Positions 41,405 through 50,230 of a stretch of DNA of 64,000 nucleotides are shown piece after piece. Under the pieces are notes generated by a model. It saw only the letters and a program-made list of their open reading frames with translations. It made no database searches and was not told the origin of the DNA. Position 1 is the first letter of the stretch. Each line of letters starts with the position of its first letter. The position numbers and the translations under genes were made by a program. Origin of the DNA: Bacillus massilioanorexius (GTDB taxonomy: Bacteria; Bacillota; Bacilli; Bacillales; DSM-1321); contig NZ_CABKRX010000113.1 of the NCBI RefSeq assembly GCF_902374955.1, positions 10,706-74,705 of the forward strand, given 5' to 3'.

Positions 41405-42202
41405 ATGGGTATGATCAAAACGGAGGATTGGCTAGTAGAATATGGAGATAACCCTTTGAAAATATGTAACAAGCTACAACCCTATTTTGAAAAGTTAACA
41501 GATAAAGAAATCTATCACTATCTTCAACAATTCGGCATGTATCATGCTTCTTCTAAAGTAAAAACAGATATAGAAAAATTACAGCAAAATCAAACATGGG
41601 AAAAAGTGGAGGACTTATTTTTAGTTTATCAAGAAAAATGGAAAGGGCCCGATATTCCAATTTTTATTTTCCCTCATCGAAAACAACCACTATTTATAAA
41701 AGGACATAATAAATCAGGACTAGCATTTCCTGATAAATTGTTTCTCTTTTTATCTCCTAAATTAAATCAGAAGGATAGAGAGGCATTGCTTATTCATGAA
41801 TATCATCATGTGTGTCGTTTACATACACAGAAAAAAAGTATAAATGAATATACCATCGCTGATTCTATTATTTTAGAAGGCTTAGCAGAATATACAGTTG
41901 AAAAAGCGCTAGGCTCTAAGTACTTAGCTCCATGGACAAAGCAATATACGATTAGTTTTTTAGATAAGTGTTGGAAATCCTATTTTCAAGATAATACATC
42001 ATTGAGCAGAAATGAAAAAAAGCATGATCAATTGATTTATGGGAGAGGCACCTATCCTGCAATGATTGGATATTGCATGGGATATTATTTGGTTGATTTA
42101 TATTTTAAAACAAATAATTATTCTAATAAAATTTCATTTCATATTTCTCCAGAGAAAATTATCGAAAATTACATAAAATTGTCGAAACAAAAAGAAAAAT
42201 AA
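41405..42202 (+). CDS. yjaZ: YjaZ, DUF2268 zinc metalloprotease-like protein
   Basis: This protein of about 265 aa matches YjaZ by position and layout. A zincin motif HEYHH (HExxH, with LLIHEYHHVCRLH) is followed about 35 residues later by LEGLAEY, supplying the third ligand Glu, as in DUF2268 gluzincins. It has no signal peptide. The frame runs back to ATG 41354, but the AGGTGA ribosome binding site at 41395-41400 points to ATG 41405 or 41411. It is transcribed alone. The target is unknown. Confidence 0.78.
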   Translation: MGMIKTEDWLVEYGDNPLKICNKLQPYFEKLTDKEIYHYLQQFGMYHASSKVKTDIEKLQQNQTWEKVEDLFLVYQEKWKGPDIPIFIFPHRKQPLFIKGHNKSGLAFPDKLFLFLSPKLNQKDREALLIHEYHHVCRLHTQKKSINEYTIADSIILEGLAEYTVEKALGSKYLAPWTKQYTISFLDKCWKSYFQDNTSLSRNEKKHDQLIYGRGTYPAMIGYCMGYYLVDLYFKTNNYSNKISFHISPEKIIENYIKLSKQKEK

Positions 42203-42321
42203 GGTGATGTAACACTGTAAAGCTACAGCGTGCTGAAATGAACAAACTCTTATTTGAGAGTGTCGATAGCCATACGTATAGCTAGCATATTATTTTTAGA
42301 AAATTTTTTCTTTAGAAATTA

Positions 42322-42351
42322 TTGACGGAAAATGAAATTAGAGTGTAAAAT
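42322..42351 (+). promoter_or_regulatory. Promoter of the app-type operon
   Basis: TTGACG (42322-42327) and TAAAAT (42346-42351) are separated by 18 bp, about 58 bases before the first gene. Upstream a short hairpin (ACTCT-TATTTG-AGAGT near 42247) follows yjaZ. Confidence 0.55.
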
Positions 42352-42409
42352 GTAAAAAATGTTATATATGTAAATTTTATGTAAAGATACACAGGGAGGA
42401 GCATTATCA

Positions 42410-43417
42410 TTGAATATAACAGAAACTCTATTAACAATTGATCATTTACATACAAGTTTTAGGATTAATGATCACTACTATGATGCGGTTGATAATGTGT
42501 CTATATCATTGAAAAAGAATGAGATACTAGCCATTGTTGGAGAATCTGGATGTGGAAAGAGCACATTGGCGACCTCAATCATCGGTCTTCATGATGATAA
42601 TAATACGAAAATAAAGGGTAAGATTCTCTTTAAAAATATGAATCTAGTAGAGCTAAATGAGAATAAGATGAATGGCATCCGTGGTAATAGTATTGGGATG
42701 ATATTTCAAGATCCTCTTTCAGCTTTAAATCCGCTGATGAGGGTGGAAGAACAGATTGCTGAAGGCCTGATCTATCATTCGAATTTAACGAAAGAACAAC
42801 GTTCAAAGCGGGTTATCGAATTATTGAAACAAGTTGGCATTCCTAATCCTGAACGGGTAGCAAGACAGTTCCCACATCAGCTCTCCGGGGGAATGAGACA
42901 ACGTGTAATCATTGCAATCGCTATATCTTGTAAACCAGCAATCATCATTGCTGATGAACCAACTACAGCATTAGATGTTACCATTCAAGCTCAAATTTTA
43001 GATTTGCTAAAAGCGTTACAAACGGAAACAGAAGCTGGCATTATATTGATTACTCACGATTTAGGTGTAGTAGCTGAAATGGCTGATCGTGTAGCTGTTA
43101 TGTATGCAGGGCAAATCATTGAAGAGGCTCCTGTTGAAAGATTATTTAGTAGTCCTAAACATCCATATACAAAATCTTTATTTCATTCCATTCCTCAAAT
43201 GAATAGCGAGAACGAAAAGTTACGTGTTATTCAAGGCTTAGTGCCCTCATTGAAAAATCTCCCTAGAACTGGTTGTCGTTTTTCTTCACGTATTCCTTGG
43301 ATTGACAAGCACTTCCACGAAGATAATCCAGAGTTACATGAAATCTCTCCGGGACATTTTGTAAGATGTACCTGCTGGAAGCACTTTTATTTTGAAGGTG
43401 AAGAAGGAGGGATTTAG
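42410..43417 (+). CDS. appD: Oligopeptide ABC transporter ATPase, AppD type
   Basis: This 335-aa ATPase has Walker A GESGCGKST, the Q loop FQDPLSALNP, signature LSGGMRQR, Walker B IIIADEPTTALD and the H-loop His in LITHDLG. A C-terminal oligopeptide extension with GCRF...HFVRCTCW follows; one Cys of the usual set is replaced (SSRIPW). It powers peptide import with AppF. It starts at TTG 42410, nine bases after GGGAGGA. In B. subtilis the operon is appDFABC; here the binding protein gene comes last. Confidence 0.85.
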   Translation: MNITETLLTIDHLHTSFRINDHYYDAVDNVSISLKKNEILAIVGESGCGKSTLATSIIGLHDDNNTKIKGKILFKNMNLVELNENKMNGIRGNSIGMIFQDPLSALNPLMRVEEQIAEGLIYHSNLTKEQRSKRVIELLKQVGIPNPERVARQFPHQLSGGMRQRVIIAIAISCKPAIIIADEPTTALDVTIQAQILDLLKALQTETEAGIILITHDLGVVAEMADRVAVMYAGQIIEEAPVERLFSSPKHPYTKSLFHSIPQMNSENEKLRVIQGLVPSLKNLPRTGCRFSSRIPWIDKHFHEDNPELHEISPGHFVRCTCWKHFYFEGEEGGI

Positions 43418-43418
43418 A

Positions 43419-44366
43419 ATGAGTTTTTTACAAATTAAGGATCTTTGCGTTCATTACCCAATTCGAGGGGGTTTTTTTAATACCATTGTTGATTATGTTT
43501 ACGCAGTCGATGGAGTCAACATGGAGATAGAAAAAGGGAAATCATATGGTTTAGTTGGTGAGTCTGGTTCTGGAAAATCTACTACTGGAAAAGCCATTAT
43601 CGGTTTAGAAAAAGTTACTTCTGGTAGCATAATTTTTGAAGGGCAAAATATTTCGAATAAGAGAAGAAATCGGCTGTCTGATTATACGAGAGACATTCAA
43701 ATGATATTTCAAGATGCTAATTCCAGCTTAAATCCAAGGAAACGAGTTAGGGATATTATTGCGGAACCTATTCGGAATTTTCAGAATTTAAGTGATCAAG
43801 AAGAAAAAAGGCGAATTAATGAGTTATTAGAGATTGTTGGTATGACAGAGGACGCACAATATAAATATCCACATGAATTTTCAGGAGGACAGAAGCAACG
43901 AATAGGAATTGCCCGTGCATTAGCATGCAATCCAAAGCTAATTATTGCTGATGAACCAGTTTCAGCATTAGATTTATCCGTACAAGCTCAGGTTCTTAAT
44001 TTTATGAAAGATATACAGAAAGAATTTAATTTAAGTTATTTATTTATCTCACATGATTTAGGTGTTGTGAAGCATATGTGTGATCATATTACCATTATGT
44101 ACAAGGGGCGTTTTGTTGAAACGGGTACACGTAAGGAGATTTTTGAGAATCCGCAACATATTTATACAAAGCGTTTATTATCGGCAATACCAGATATCAA
44201 TCCGTTACACCGTAATAAAACAAAACGGAATCGTAGGGAGATTGAAACATTATATGCACAAAACGAGCATATATATTATGACGACAAAGGCAAGATTTAC
44301 GATTTAAAACCATTAAGTGAAACTCACTATGTAGCCAAGAAGGATACTGTAAAGGGGGGCATATAA
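43419..44366 (+). CDS. appF: Oligopeptide ABC transporter ATPase, AppF type
   Basis: This 315-aa second ATPase has Walker A GESGSGKSTT, Q loop FQDANSSLNP, signature FSGGQKQR, Walker B IIADEPVSALD and SHDLGVV. It pairs with AppD. The frame reads back to GTG 43392 inside appD, but AAGGAGGG at 43404-43411 serves ATG 43419, directly after the appD stop. The C-terminal part after TKRLLSAIP is longer and more basic than in OppF. Confidence 0.85.
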   Translation: MSFLQIKDLCVHYPIRGGFFNTIVDYVYAVDGVNMEIEKGKSYGLVGESGSGKSTTGKAIIGLEKVTSGSIIFEGQNISNKRRNRLSDYTRDIQMIFQDANSSLNPRKRVRDIIAEPIRNFQNLSDQEEKRRINELLEIVGMTEDAQYKYPHEFSGGQKQRIGIARALACNPKLIIADEPVSALDLSVQAQVLNFMKDIQKEFNLSYLFISHDLGVVKHMCDHITIMYKGRFVETGTRKEIFENPQHIYTKRLLSAIPDINPLHRNKTKRNRREIETLYAQNEHIYYDDKGKIYDLKPLSETHYVAKKDTVKGGI

Positions 44367-44367
44367 A

Positions 44368-45330
44368 ATGTGGAAAGTCATAGTAAGACGCTGTTTAGTG
44401 ATGATTCCACAGTTATTTGTCTTAAGTTTATTAGTTTTTATTCTAGCCAAATTTATGCCAGGGGATCCCTTTACTGGTTTAATAACACCGCAAACAGATC
44501 CTTCAAAGATAGAAGAATTAAGAATCGAATCAGGATTTTATGACCCATGGTATGTACAATACTTTAATTGGATTACGAATGCATTTCAAGGAGATTTTGG
44601 AAGGAGTTATACCTTTAAAGTAGATGTTGCCACACTAATTGGTGAAAGAGGATTGAACACCTTATGGTTATCAATTGTTAGCGTAATTCTAGTATATCTT
44701 ATTGCTGTTCCACTAGGTGTATTATCAGGTCGCTATCATAATTCATCATTAGACAAGTCGGTCGTTTTATACAGTTATATTACGTATGCGATACCAACCT
44801 TTGTTCTTTCATTGATCTTTTTGTTCTTATTTGGTTATAAGATTCCTTTATTTCCAACTAGCGGTACTATAGATGTCGCATATATTCCGGGGACATTTGG
44901 TTATATATGGAGTAAGTTTTATCATATTTTGCTTCCAGCGATTACATATGCTGTTTTAGGTACGACAGCAATCATTCAATATTTAAGAAATGAAGTTATT
45001 GATGCGAAGAGTCAAGATTATGTAAAAACAGCTAGAAGTAAAGGGATTCCAATTAATAAAGTATATTCAAAGCATATTTTTAGAAATTCATTGTTACCTA
45101 TTGCTGCCTTTTTTGGTTTTACGATTACTGGATTATTAGGAGGATCCGTTTTTATTGAAACGATTTTTGCTTATCCAGGAATGGGTCAACTTTTTATTCA
45201 TGCGATTACAGCTAGAGATTATAGTGTAATAACTGCGCTAGTCTTACTATATGGCTTCTTAACACTATTAGGAAGTTTATTGTCAGATATTATCTTAAGC
45301 ATTGTTGATCCACGTATTCGAGTAGACTGA
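44368..45330 (+). CDS. appB: Oligopeptide ABC transporter permease, AppB type
   Basis: This 320-aa inner-membrane permease has about six transmembrane segments and the binding-protein-dependent transport signature near ARSKGIPINKVYSKHIFRNSLL (EAA loop, contacting the ATPases). FAKF-type N terminus MPGDPFTG is typical of the OppB/DppB group, and the end SDIILSIVDPRIRVD matches the family. It starts one base after the appF stop with AAGGGGGG before ATG. Confidence 0.86.
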   Translation: MWKVIVRRCLVMIPQLFVLSLLVFILAKFMPGDPFTGLITPQTDPSKIEELRIESGFYDPWYVQYFNWITNAFQGDFGRSYTFKVDVATLIGERGLNTLWLSIVSVILVYLIAVPLGVLSGRYHNSSLDKSVVLYSYITYAIPTFVLSLIFLFLFGYKIPLFPTSGTIDVAYIPGTFGYIWSKFYHILLPAITYAVLGTTAIIQYLRNEVIDAKSQDYVKTARSKGIPINKVYSKHIFRNSLLPIAAFFGFTITGLLGGSVFIETIFAYPGMGQLFIHAITARDYSVITALVLLYGFLTLLGSLLSDIILSIVDPRIRVD

Positions 45331-45360
45331 TAAAAGGTAGAAAGAGAGGTGAACGATGGC

Positions 45361-46275
45361 ATGAATCAACAAACTGAAATCTCAACGGAAATTATTGATA
45401 AAAGTATAAATGAAGTATCGCCAACTGGCTTTCGAATTATTGCAAGGGAGTTTAAAAAAGATAGGCTAGCGATGTTTTCATTAGTAGGTCTAGTCGTTCT
45501 CATACTAGGGATATTTATTGGTGCGAATTTTATAGATCAAGAAGAGGTCATGCGTGTTAGTTTACTAGATAAGTATGCGAAACCAGGTGAAGGTTTTTTA
45601 CTTGGCGCTGACCAAGGTGGTCGTTCGATAATGGGACAACTTATTATCGGAGCAAGAAATTCAATTGCGATTGCAATGGCCATTACAGTAATAACAGCGA
45701 TATTGGGAGTTACTATTGGACTAATATCGGGTTATTTTGGAGGAATTATTGATAATGTCTTTATGAGAATCATAGATTTCTTTATGACGTTACCAACATT
45801 AATGATTATTATCGTATTCGTTACGATTATTCCTAAATATACGGTCACAAGTTTTATTGTGATTATGAGTATTTTTTTATGGGTTGGAACAGCGAGGCTT
45901 ATTCGAAGTAAGGCTTTATCAGAAAGTAGACGAGATTATGTTAATGCTTCTAAAACGATGGGAACGAATGATTTTGTAATCATCTTCAAGGAAGTAATGC
46001 CTAATCTTAGCTCGATTATCATTGTTGAACTTACGTTAAACTTCGCTGGAAATATTGGAATTGAAACTGGACTTACTTTCCTTGGGTTTGGTTTGCCTCC
46101 ATCGACACCAAGCTTAGGGACACTAGTCTTCTATGCGGTAAATCCAGAAGTTTTATCAACTAAATTGTGGATCTGGTTACCAGCATCAATACTTATTTTG
46201 GTATTGATGTTAGGAATAAATTATGTTGGGCAGGCGCTTCGCCGTTCAGCAGATGCAAAACAAAGATTAGGATAA
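45361..46275 (+). CDS. appC: Oligopeptide ABC transporter permease, AppC type
   Basis: This 304-aa permease has a cytoplasmic N terminus, a first membrane segment (about 33-53) and then the family block LGADQGGRSIMGQLIIGARNSI. The EAA loop is ASKTMGTNDFVIIFKEVMPNL, and there is a conserved TGLTFLGFGLPPSTPSLG near the end. The frame extends to GTG 45349, but that lies in the AGAGAGGTGA ribosome binding site; ATG 45361 is chosen. It pairs with AppB. Confidence 0.86.
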   Translation: MNQQTEISTEIIDKSINEVSPTGFRIIAREFKKDRLAMFSLVGLVVLILGIFIGANFIDQEEVMRVSLLDKYAKPGEGFLLGADQGGRSIMGQLIIGARNSIAIAMAITVITAILGVTIGLISGYFGGIIDNVFMRIIDFFMTLPTLMIIIVFVTIIPKYTVTSFIVIMSIFLWVGTARLIRSKALSESRRDYVNASKTMGTNDFVIIFKEVMPNLSSIIIVELTLNFAGNIGIETGLTFLGFGLPPSTPSLGTLVFYAVNPEVLSTKLWIWLPASILILVLMLGINYVGQALRRSADAKQRLG

Positions 46276-46290
46276 AAAGGAGGAAAAGGG

Positions 46291-48087
46291 ATGAAAAATA
46301 GGAAATGGGCACTACTAGCTATTCTATTCACGCTTGTACTTGTCTTAAGTGCTTGTGTAGGTGAAAAGAAAAGTGAAAAAGTACAAAAAGAAAATGAAAA
46401 AACAAAAGAAGAGGTTAAAAAGACTGCGTTTCCTTTAGTAATGAAAAATGATGGCGAAGCCATTAAAGGAGGCACATTAAATGTAGCTCTCGTAACAGAT
46501 TCACCGTTTCAAGGGGTATTTACAGATATGTTATCAGAGGATGCGTATGATTTAGAGATTATGAAATTTGCTTCAAATAACATTTTTTCCACAGATGGGG
46601 ATTATCTTGTAAAAGAAGGTGGAATAGCGTCCTTAGATGTTGATGTGGATAATAAAAAAGCAACAATTAAAATCCGTGATGGAGTTAAATGGTCAGATGG
46701 TGAACCTTTAAAGGTTGAAGATATTATGTTCCCGTATCAAATTATTGGACATAAAGATTACACAGGTGTTCGCTATGATACAGATGCCAAAAATATTGTA
46801 GGTATGGAAGAATACCACGCTGGAAAAGCAGATACTATTTCAGGTTTGAAAAAAGTAGATGATTCTACACTAGAAATATCATTTAAAAAGGTATCACCAG
46901 CTATTTATACAGCAGTTGGCGATGGACTATTATATTATGCTGAGCCAAGTCATTATTTAAAAGACGTACCTGTTAAAGATTTAATAAATTCAGATAAAAT
47001 TCGTAAAAATCCACTAACTCTAGGAGCATTCAAAATCGAGCGAATTGTTAATGGAGAATCTGTTCAGTTTGCTGCAAATGAAAACTATTGGAAAGGCAAA
47101 CCGAAGATTGATAAAGTCGTGTTAAAAACAGTACCTTCAACTTCAATTGTAGCAGCTTTAAAAGCAGGAGAATATGATTTCGCATTAAGTATGCCAACGG
47201 ATATTTACAGCACATATAAAGATTTAGATAATATTACAATTTTAGGTCGACCAGAAATGTCCTATTCATACTTAGGTTTTAACCTTGGTACGTATGATAA
47301 GAAAAATGGCGTTAGCGTGATGAATCCTGATGCAAAAATGAATGATGTCAAGCTTCGCCAAGCAATGGCTTATGCGATGAATCTTGAAGAGGTTAATACA
47401 CAGTTCTACTTAGGGCTTCGTGAACGCGCGAATTCATTAATTCCACCAGCATTTAAAACGTATTATGATAGCTCGTTAAAAGGATACAATTATGATCCAG
47501 AAAAAGCGAAAAAATTATTAGATGAAGCAGGATATAAAGATACTGATGGTGATGGTACTAGAGAAGATAAAAACGGAAAACCATTAGAAATTAAAATGGC
47601 ATCTATGTCAGGTGGAGATAATGCGGAACCAATCGCTCAATTCTATATTCAGAATTGGAAGGACGTTGGTTTAAAAGTTACTTTGTCTACAGGACGTTTA
47701 ATTGAATTTAATAGCTTCTATGATAAAGTACAAGCAAATGATAAAGAAATTGATATTTATATGGCAGCATGGGCTACTGGTACTAATCCTTCTCCAATCG
47801 GTTTATATGGAAAAGAAGCAGAATTTAATATGAGCCGCTTTACTTCTGATGAAAATGATGATCTATTAGCAGCGATTGACTCTCCAAAAGCGATGGATCC
47901 ATCTTATAGAGCTGAAGCATTTAAAAAATGGCAAGAATACATGGCTCAACAAGTTCCAGTTGTACCAACTCAATTCCGTACAGAATTATTCCCAGTTAAT
48001 AATCGTGTGAAAGGTGTAGATATTACACCTGGAGTTGATGATAATTACCATGAGTGGGAATTAACAGCAGAAACTGCTGTAAAATAA
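46291..48087 (+). CDS. appA: Oligopeptide-binding lipoprotein, AppA type
   Basis: This 598-aa SBP_bac_5 family lipoprotein has a signal peptide ending in the lipobox VLSAC (Cys at about 22). A Lys/Glu-rich linker follows, then the peptide-binding domain (IRDGVKWSDGEPLKVEDIMFP; RQAMAYAMNLEEV). It captures peptides outside the cell for AppBCDF. AAGGAGG precedes ATG. I recall that appA is frameshifted in B. subtilis 168, but here it is intact. As the last gene of its operon its relative expression may differ from the usual binding-protein-first or middle order. Confidence 0.85.
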   Translation: MKNRKWALLAILFTLVLVLSACVGEKKSEKVQKENEKTKEEVKKTAFPLVMKNDGEAIKGGTLNVALVTDSPFQGVFTDMLSEDAYDLEIMKFASNNIFSTDGDYLVKEGGIASLDVDVDNKKATIKIRDGVKWSDGEPLKVEDIMFPYQIIGHKDYTGVRYDTDAKNIVGMEEYHAGKADTISGLKKVDDSTLEISFKKVSPAIYTAVGDGLLYYAEPSHYLKDVPVKDLINSDKIRKNPLTLGAFKIERIVNGESVQFAANENYWKGKPKIDKVVLKTVPSTSIVAALKAGEYDFALSMPTDIYSTYKDLDNITILGRPEMSYSYLGFNLGTYDKKNGVSVMNPDAKMNDVKLRQAMAYAMNLEEVNTQFYLGLRERANSLIPPAFKTYYDSSLKGYNYDPEKAKKLLDEAGYKDTDGDGTREDKNGKPLEIKMASMSGGDNAEPIAQFYIQNWKDVGLKVTLSTGRLIEFNSFYDKVQANDKEIDIYMAAWATGTNPSPIGLYGKEAEFNMSRFTSDENDDLLAAIDSPKAMDPSYRAEAFKKWQEYMAQQVPVVPTQFRTELFPVNNRVKGVDITPGVDDNYHEWELTAETAVK

Positions 48088-48109
48088 AATAAATAAGTTT
48101 ATTCAGTAG

Positions 48110-48156
48110 CCCTTATAGTTAAGAGATTATATCCCTTTGACTATAAGGGTTTTTTG
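48110..48156 (+). terminator. Terminator of the app-type operon
   Basis: A perfect 10-bp stem (CCCTTATAGT at 48110-48119 with its complement at 48140-48149) is followed by seven T residues. Confidence 0.8.
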
Positions 48157-48297
48157 CCCCATGTCTGTATTAGATGACATTTGCCTTTTTAATATTGTAA
48201 TAATAATCAAGGATGTTTTTCGGTAATAACGAATAATTTTACCAATCACTGCCTATACTTATTGACAAATAGTTTCCAAATAAGTGAGGGGTAAAAT

Positions 48298-49053
48298 ATG
48301 CTATATCTCCATGATGTATGGGTTAATTGGTTTGAAGGTGAAGAAAATGGTTACAATATTTGCCACTTTCATGAATGGAGAAAAGAAGATGGAATTGAAT
48401 TATTAGATCAAGTTCCTTTACTTAAAGTTTCTTCGGCTCTTTTTCAGTACATTGAGAATGATTTGAGTGATTTGCCGCGTGAATTATTAGAGGAAGTCTA
48501 TCAAAAAGCATATTGTAGGAAAAATCATGAAAGAATTCAATTGGAATATTGCTTTGTAATGTCAGATGGAAAAGGGATAATGGCGATAGATACGATGGGG
48601 TATCAAATACCAATTAGGAAGAGTCGACTGATTCCTCGACAAGAGCAGCTTGTTTTTGAAATGATATCGAATGCACCTGATAAAGAATATAGTTTCGTTT
48701 CGAAAGCAGAGTTTAAGAAAGATTATCACATATTGTCTCCAGAACCTGAAACTATGAATGGACTTACTCGAAAAGAAAGACAATTAAAGCAATTATTATT
48801 TATGGCTCTTGATCAATTAAAGACATCCAAAAATACAGCTGAGATTCGTTATTGGTATACGGAATGGTCTCCCGATAAGTATCCTTATATTCAAAAGTTA
48901 GAATTTGAAGAGGCTTGGAGGGAATTGTTTCAGGAAACAAAAACAGGCTGGACCTTTAAGCATGAAGTGCTTTGTGAACACTTAATAAAAGGTCAACCTT
49001 TTTTTGAAAAGCTTTGGGAAATGGAAGTGGGAGATCGACCATCTATGCTATGA
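48298..49053 (+). CDS. yjbA: YjbA family protein (DUF3603)
   Basis: This 251-aa soluble protein starts MLYLHDVWVNWFEGEENGYN and is rich in Trp, Glu and Lys, without a membrane or catalytic motif I recognise. Size, start and position between app and trpS match YjbA of B. subtilis (DUF3603). The function is unknown. GTGAGGGG precedes ATG 48298. A strong terminator shared with the convergent nitroreductase gene follows. Confidence 0.8.
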   Translation: MLYLHDVWVNWFEGEENGYNICHFHEWRKEDGIELLDQVPLLKVSSALFQYIENDLSDLPRELLEEVYQKAYCRKNHERIQLEYCFVMSDGKGIMAIDTMGYQIPIRKSRLIPRQEQLVFEMISNAPDKEYSFVSKAEFKKDYHILSPEPETMNGLTRKERQLKQLLFMALDQLKTSKNTAEIRYWYTEWSPDKYPYIQKLEFEEAWRELFQETKTGWTFKHEVLCEHLIKGQPFFEKLWEMEVGDRPSML

Positions 49054-49106
49054 GGGTTAGGTTATCAAAATGTATAATACAATGAAGGTTTTACATATGC
49101 GAAAAA

Positions 49107-49138
49107 AAGGGTTCTCACTATAATTAGTGAGAACCCTT
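49107..49138. terminator. Bidirectional terminator, yjbA and nitroreductase
   Basis: A perfect 14-bp stem (49107-49120 with 49125-49138) and a 4-nt loop lie in the convergent gap. The preceding A7 run gives T residues for the minus strand. Confidence 0.8.
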
Positions 49139-49156
49139 GTCTATTGATAACCTGTT

Positions 49157-49756
49157 TTAGCTAAAAACTTTTACACGATCAGAGATTGGAGCAAATGTTT
49201 TTTCACCAGCTGGAGCAGTCGGTGTACCAAATGGCAATTGTGCGGCTAATTGCCATGAAGCAGGAATATTCCATTCAGCTTTTACTGCATCATCTACTAA
49301 TGGTTGATAATGTTGTAGCGTTGCTCCGAATCCTTCTGCTTCAAGACCTGCCCAAACAAGTAATTGAACCATTCCGCCAGTTTCTGAAGAATAAGATGGA
49401 AATTTATCTGCATATGTTGGGAACTGTTTTTGTAATCCTTCAACAACATCCATATCTTCAAAGAATAATACAGTACCATACCCAGATTTAAACATATTCA
49501 TTTTTCCTTCTGTTTCAGCAAATGCGTCGGCAGGAACAATTTTACGTAAAGTTTCTTTAGTGATGTCCCAGAATTTATCACTTTGTTCTTTTAGCAGAAT
49601 AACAGCTCTAGTATTTTGGGAGTTAAAAGCTGAAGGGGCATGTAATACAGCAAATTCAACGATTTCTTGAATACGTTCATCTGATACAGGCGATTCATTA
49701 TTAATCGTATAAATTGAGCGTCTTTCTTTTAGTACAGTATAAAAATCTTTAGTCAT
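49157..49756 (-). CDS. Nitroreductase family protein, Frm2/Hbn1-like
   Basis: This 199-aa FMN-dependent nitroreductase-fold protein has N-terminal KERRSIYTI (FMN phosphate site Arg-Arg-Ser), the helix HAPSAFNSQNTRAVILL and the C-terminal WQLAAQLPFGTPTAPAGEK. The sequence style is that of the Frm2/Hbn1-like branch. It would reduce quinones or nitro compounds with NAD(P)H in the cytosol; the physiological substrate is unknown. AAAGGAG precedes ATG 49756. It is not part of the B. subtilis order as I remember it and may be a local insertion between yjbA and trpS. Confidence 0.8.
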   Translation of the reverse strand: MTKDFYTVLKERRSIYTINNESPVSDERIQEIVEFAVLHAPSAFNSQNTRAVILLKEQSDKFWDITKETLRKIVPADAFAETEGKMNMFKSGYGTVLFFEDMDVVEGLQKQFPTYADKFPSYSSETGGMVQLLVWAGLEAEGFGATLQHYQPLVDDAVKAEWNIPASWQLAAQLPFGTPTAPAGEKTFAPISDRVKVFS

Positions 49757-50176
49757 GTTGAAAATCTCCTTTAATTCATATGAAAAAATTTATCTTAGAA
49801 AACATTAAATAATGTTTTTAAGTACGAAGCTTGGAGCTCATGAATAAGTGACTAAATTGGAATGCTATTCGAAATTATTCAAAAAATATTTATTCACTAT
49901 CATAAATACCCCATTTTAAAAAAAGCAAACAGAATATGTATAAATAATTGGTTACTTTATGTAAGTTAGTATATTACTGTTAATAATAAACGTCAAATAA
50001 TTTGGTTATATTTTGTAATATGAAGATTGAAATGCAACTTTATATCATTACATAAGAGATCGATTTTTTAATATTGGAGCGTGTGTTGTTTGATAGGCGA
50101 GAATAATTGAAAGAAAGAGGTTAAATGTTTAAGGAAAGTGAGCGTCGAAAGAGATTAAGGGTACAAAGAGTCATAC
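49757..50176. other. Gap upstream of nitroreductase; only a doubtful tiny ORF
   Basis: This AT-rich 420-bp stretch between the divergent nitroreductase start and the trpS terminator has no clear promoter that I can place. A 25-codon plus-strand frame (ATG 50125, stop 50202, with AAAGAGG before it) gives a very basic peptide, MFKESERRKRLRVQRV and on, but it runs into the trpS terminator stem. It is therefore doubtful as a gene. Confidence 0.3.
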
Positions 50177-50213
50177 AAAAAGAGCATCCCCTAAATTTTT
50201 AGGGGATGCTCTT
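50177..50213 (-). terminator. Terminator after trpS
   Basis: A long perfect stem AAAGAGCATCCCCTAAA/TTTAGGGGATGCTCTTT with a tiny loop lies 18 bases past the trpS stop, with T residues on the minus strand. It is a strong Rho-independent terminator. Confidence 0.85.
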
Positions 50214-50230
50214 TCATTACGATTTAGGTT

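Noticed and set aside
42240..42262. Small hairpin after yjaZ as terminator
   Set aside because: It has only a 5-bp stem and no T run. It is too weak to annotate as a terminator.
50125..50202. 25-codon basic ORF upstream of the trpS terminator
   Set aside because: It runs into the terminator stem of the opposite-strand gene and is too short. The ribosome binding site is only fair, and I know no matching family.
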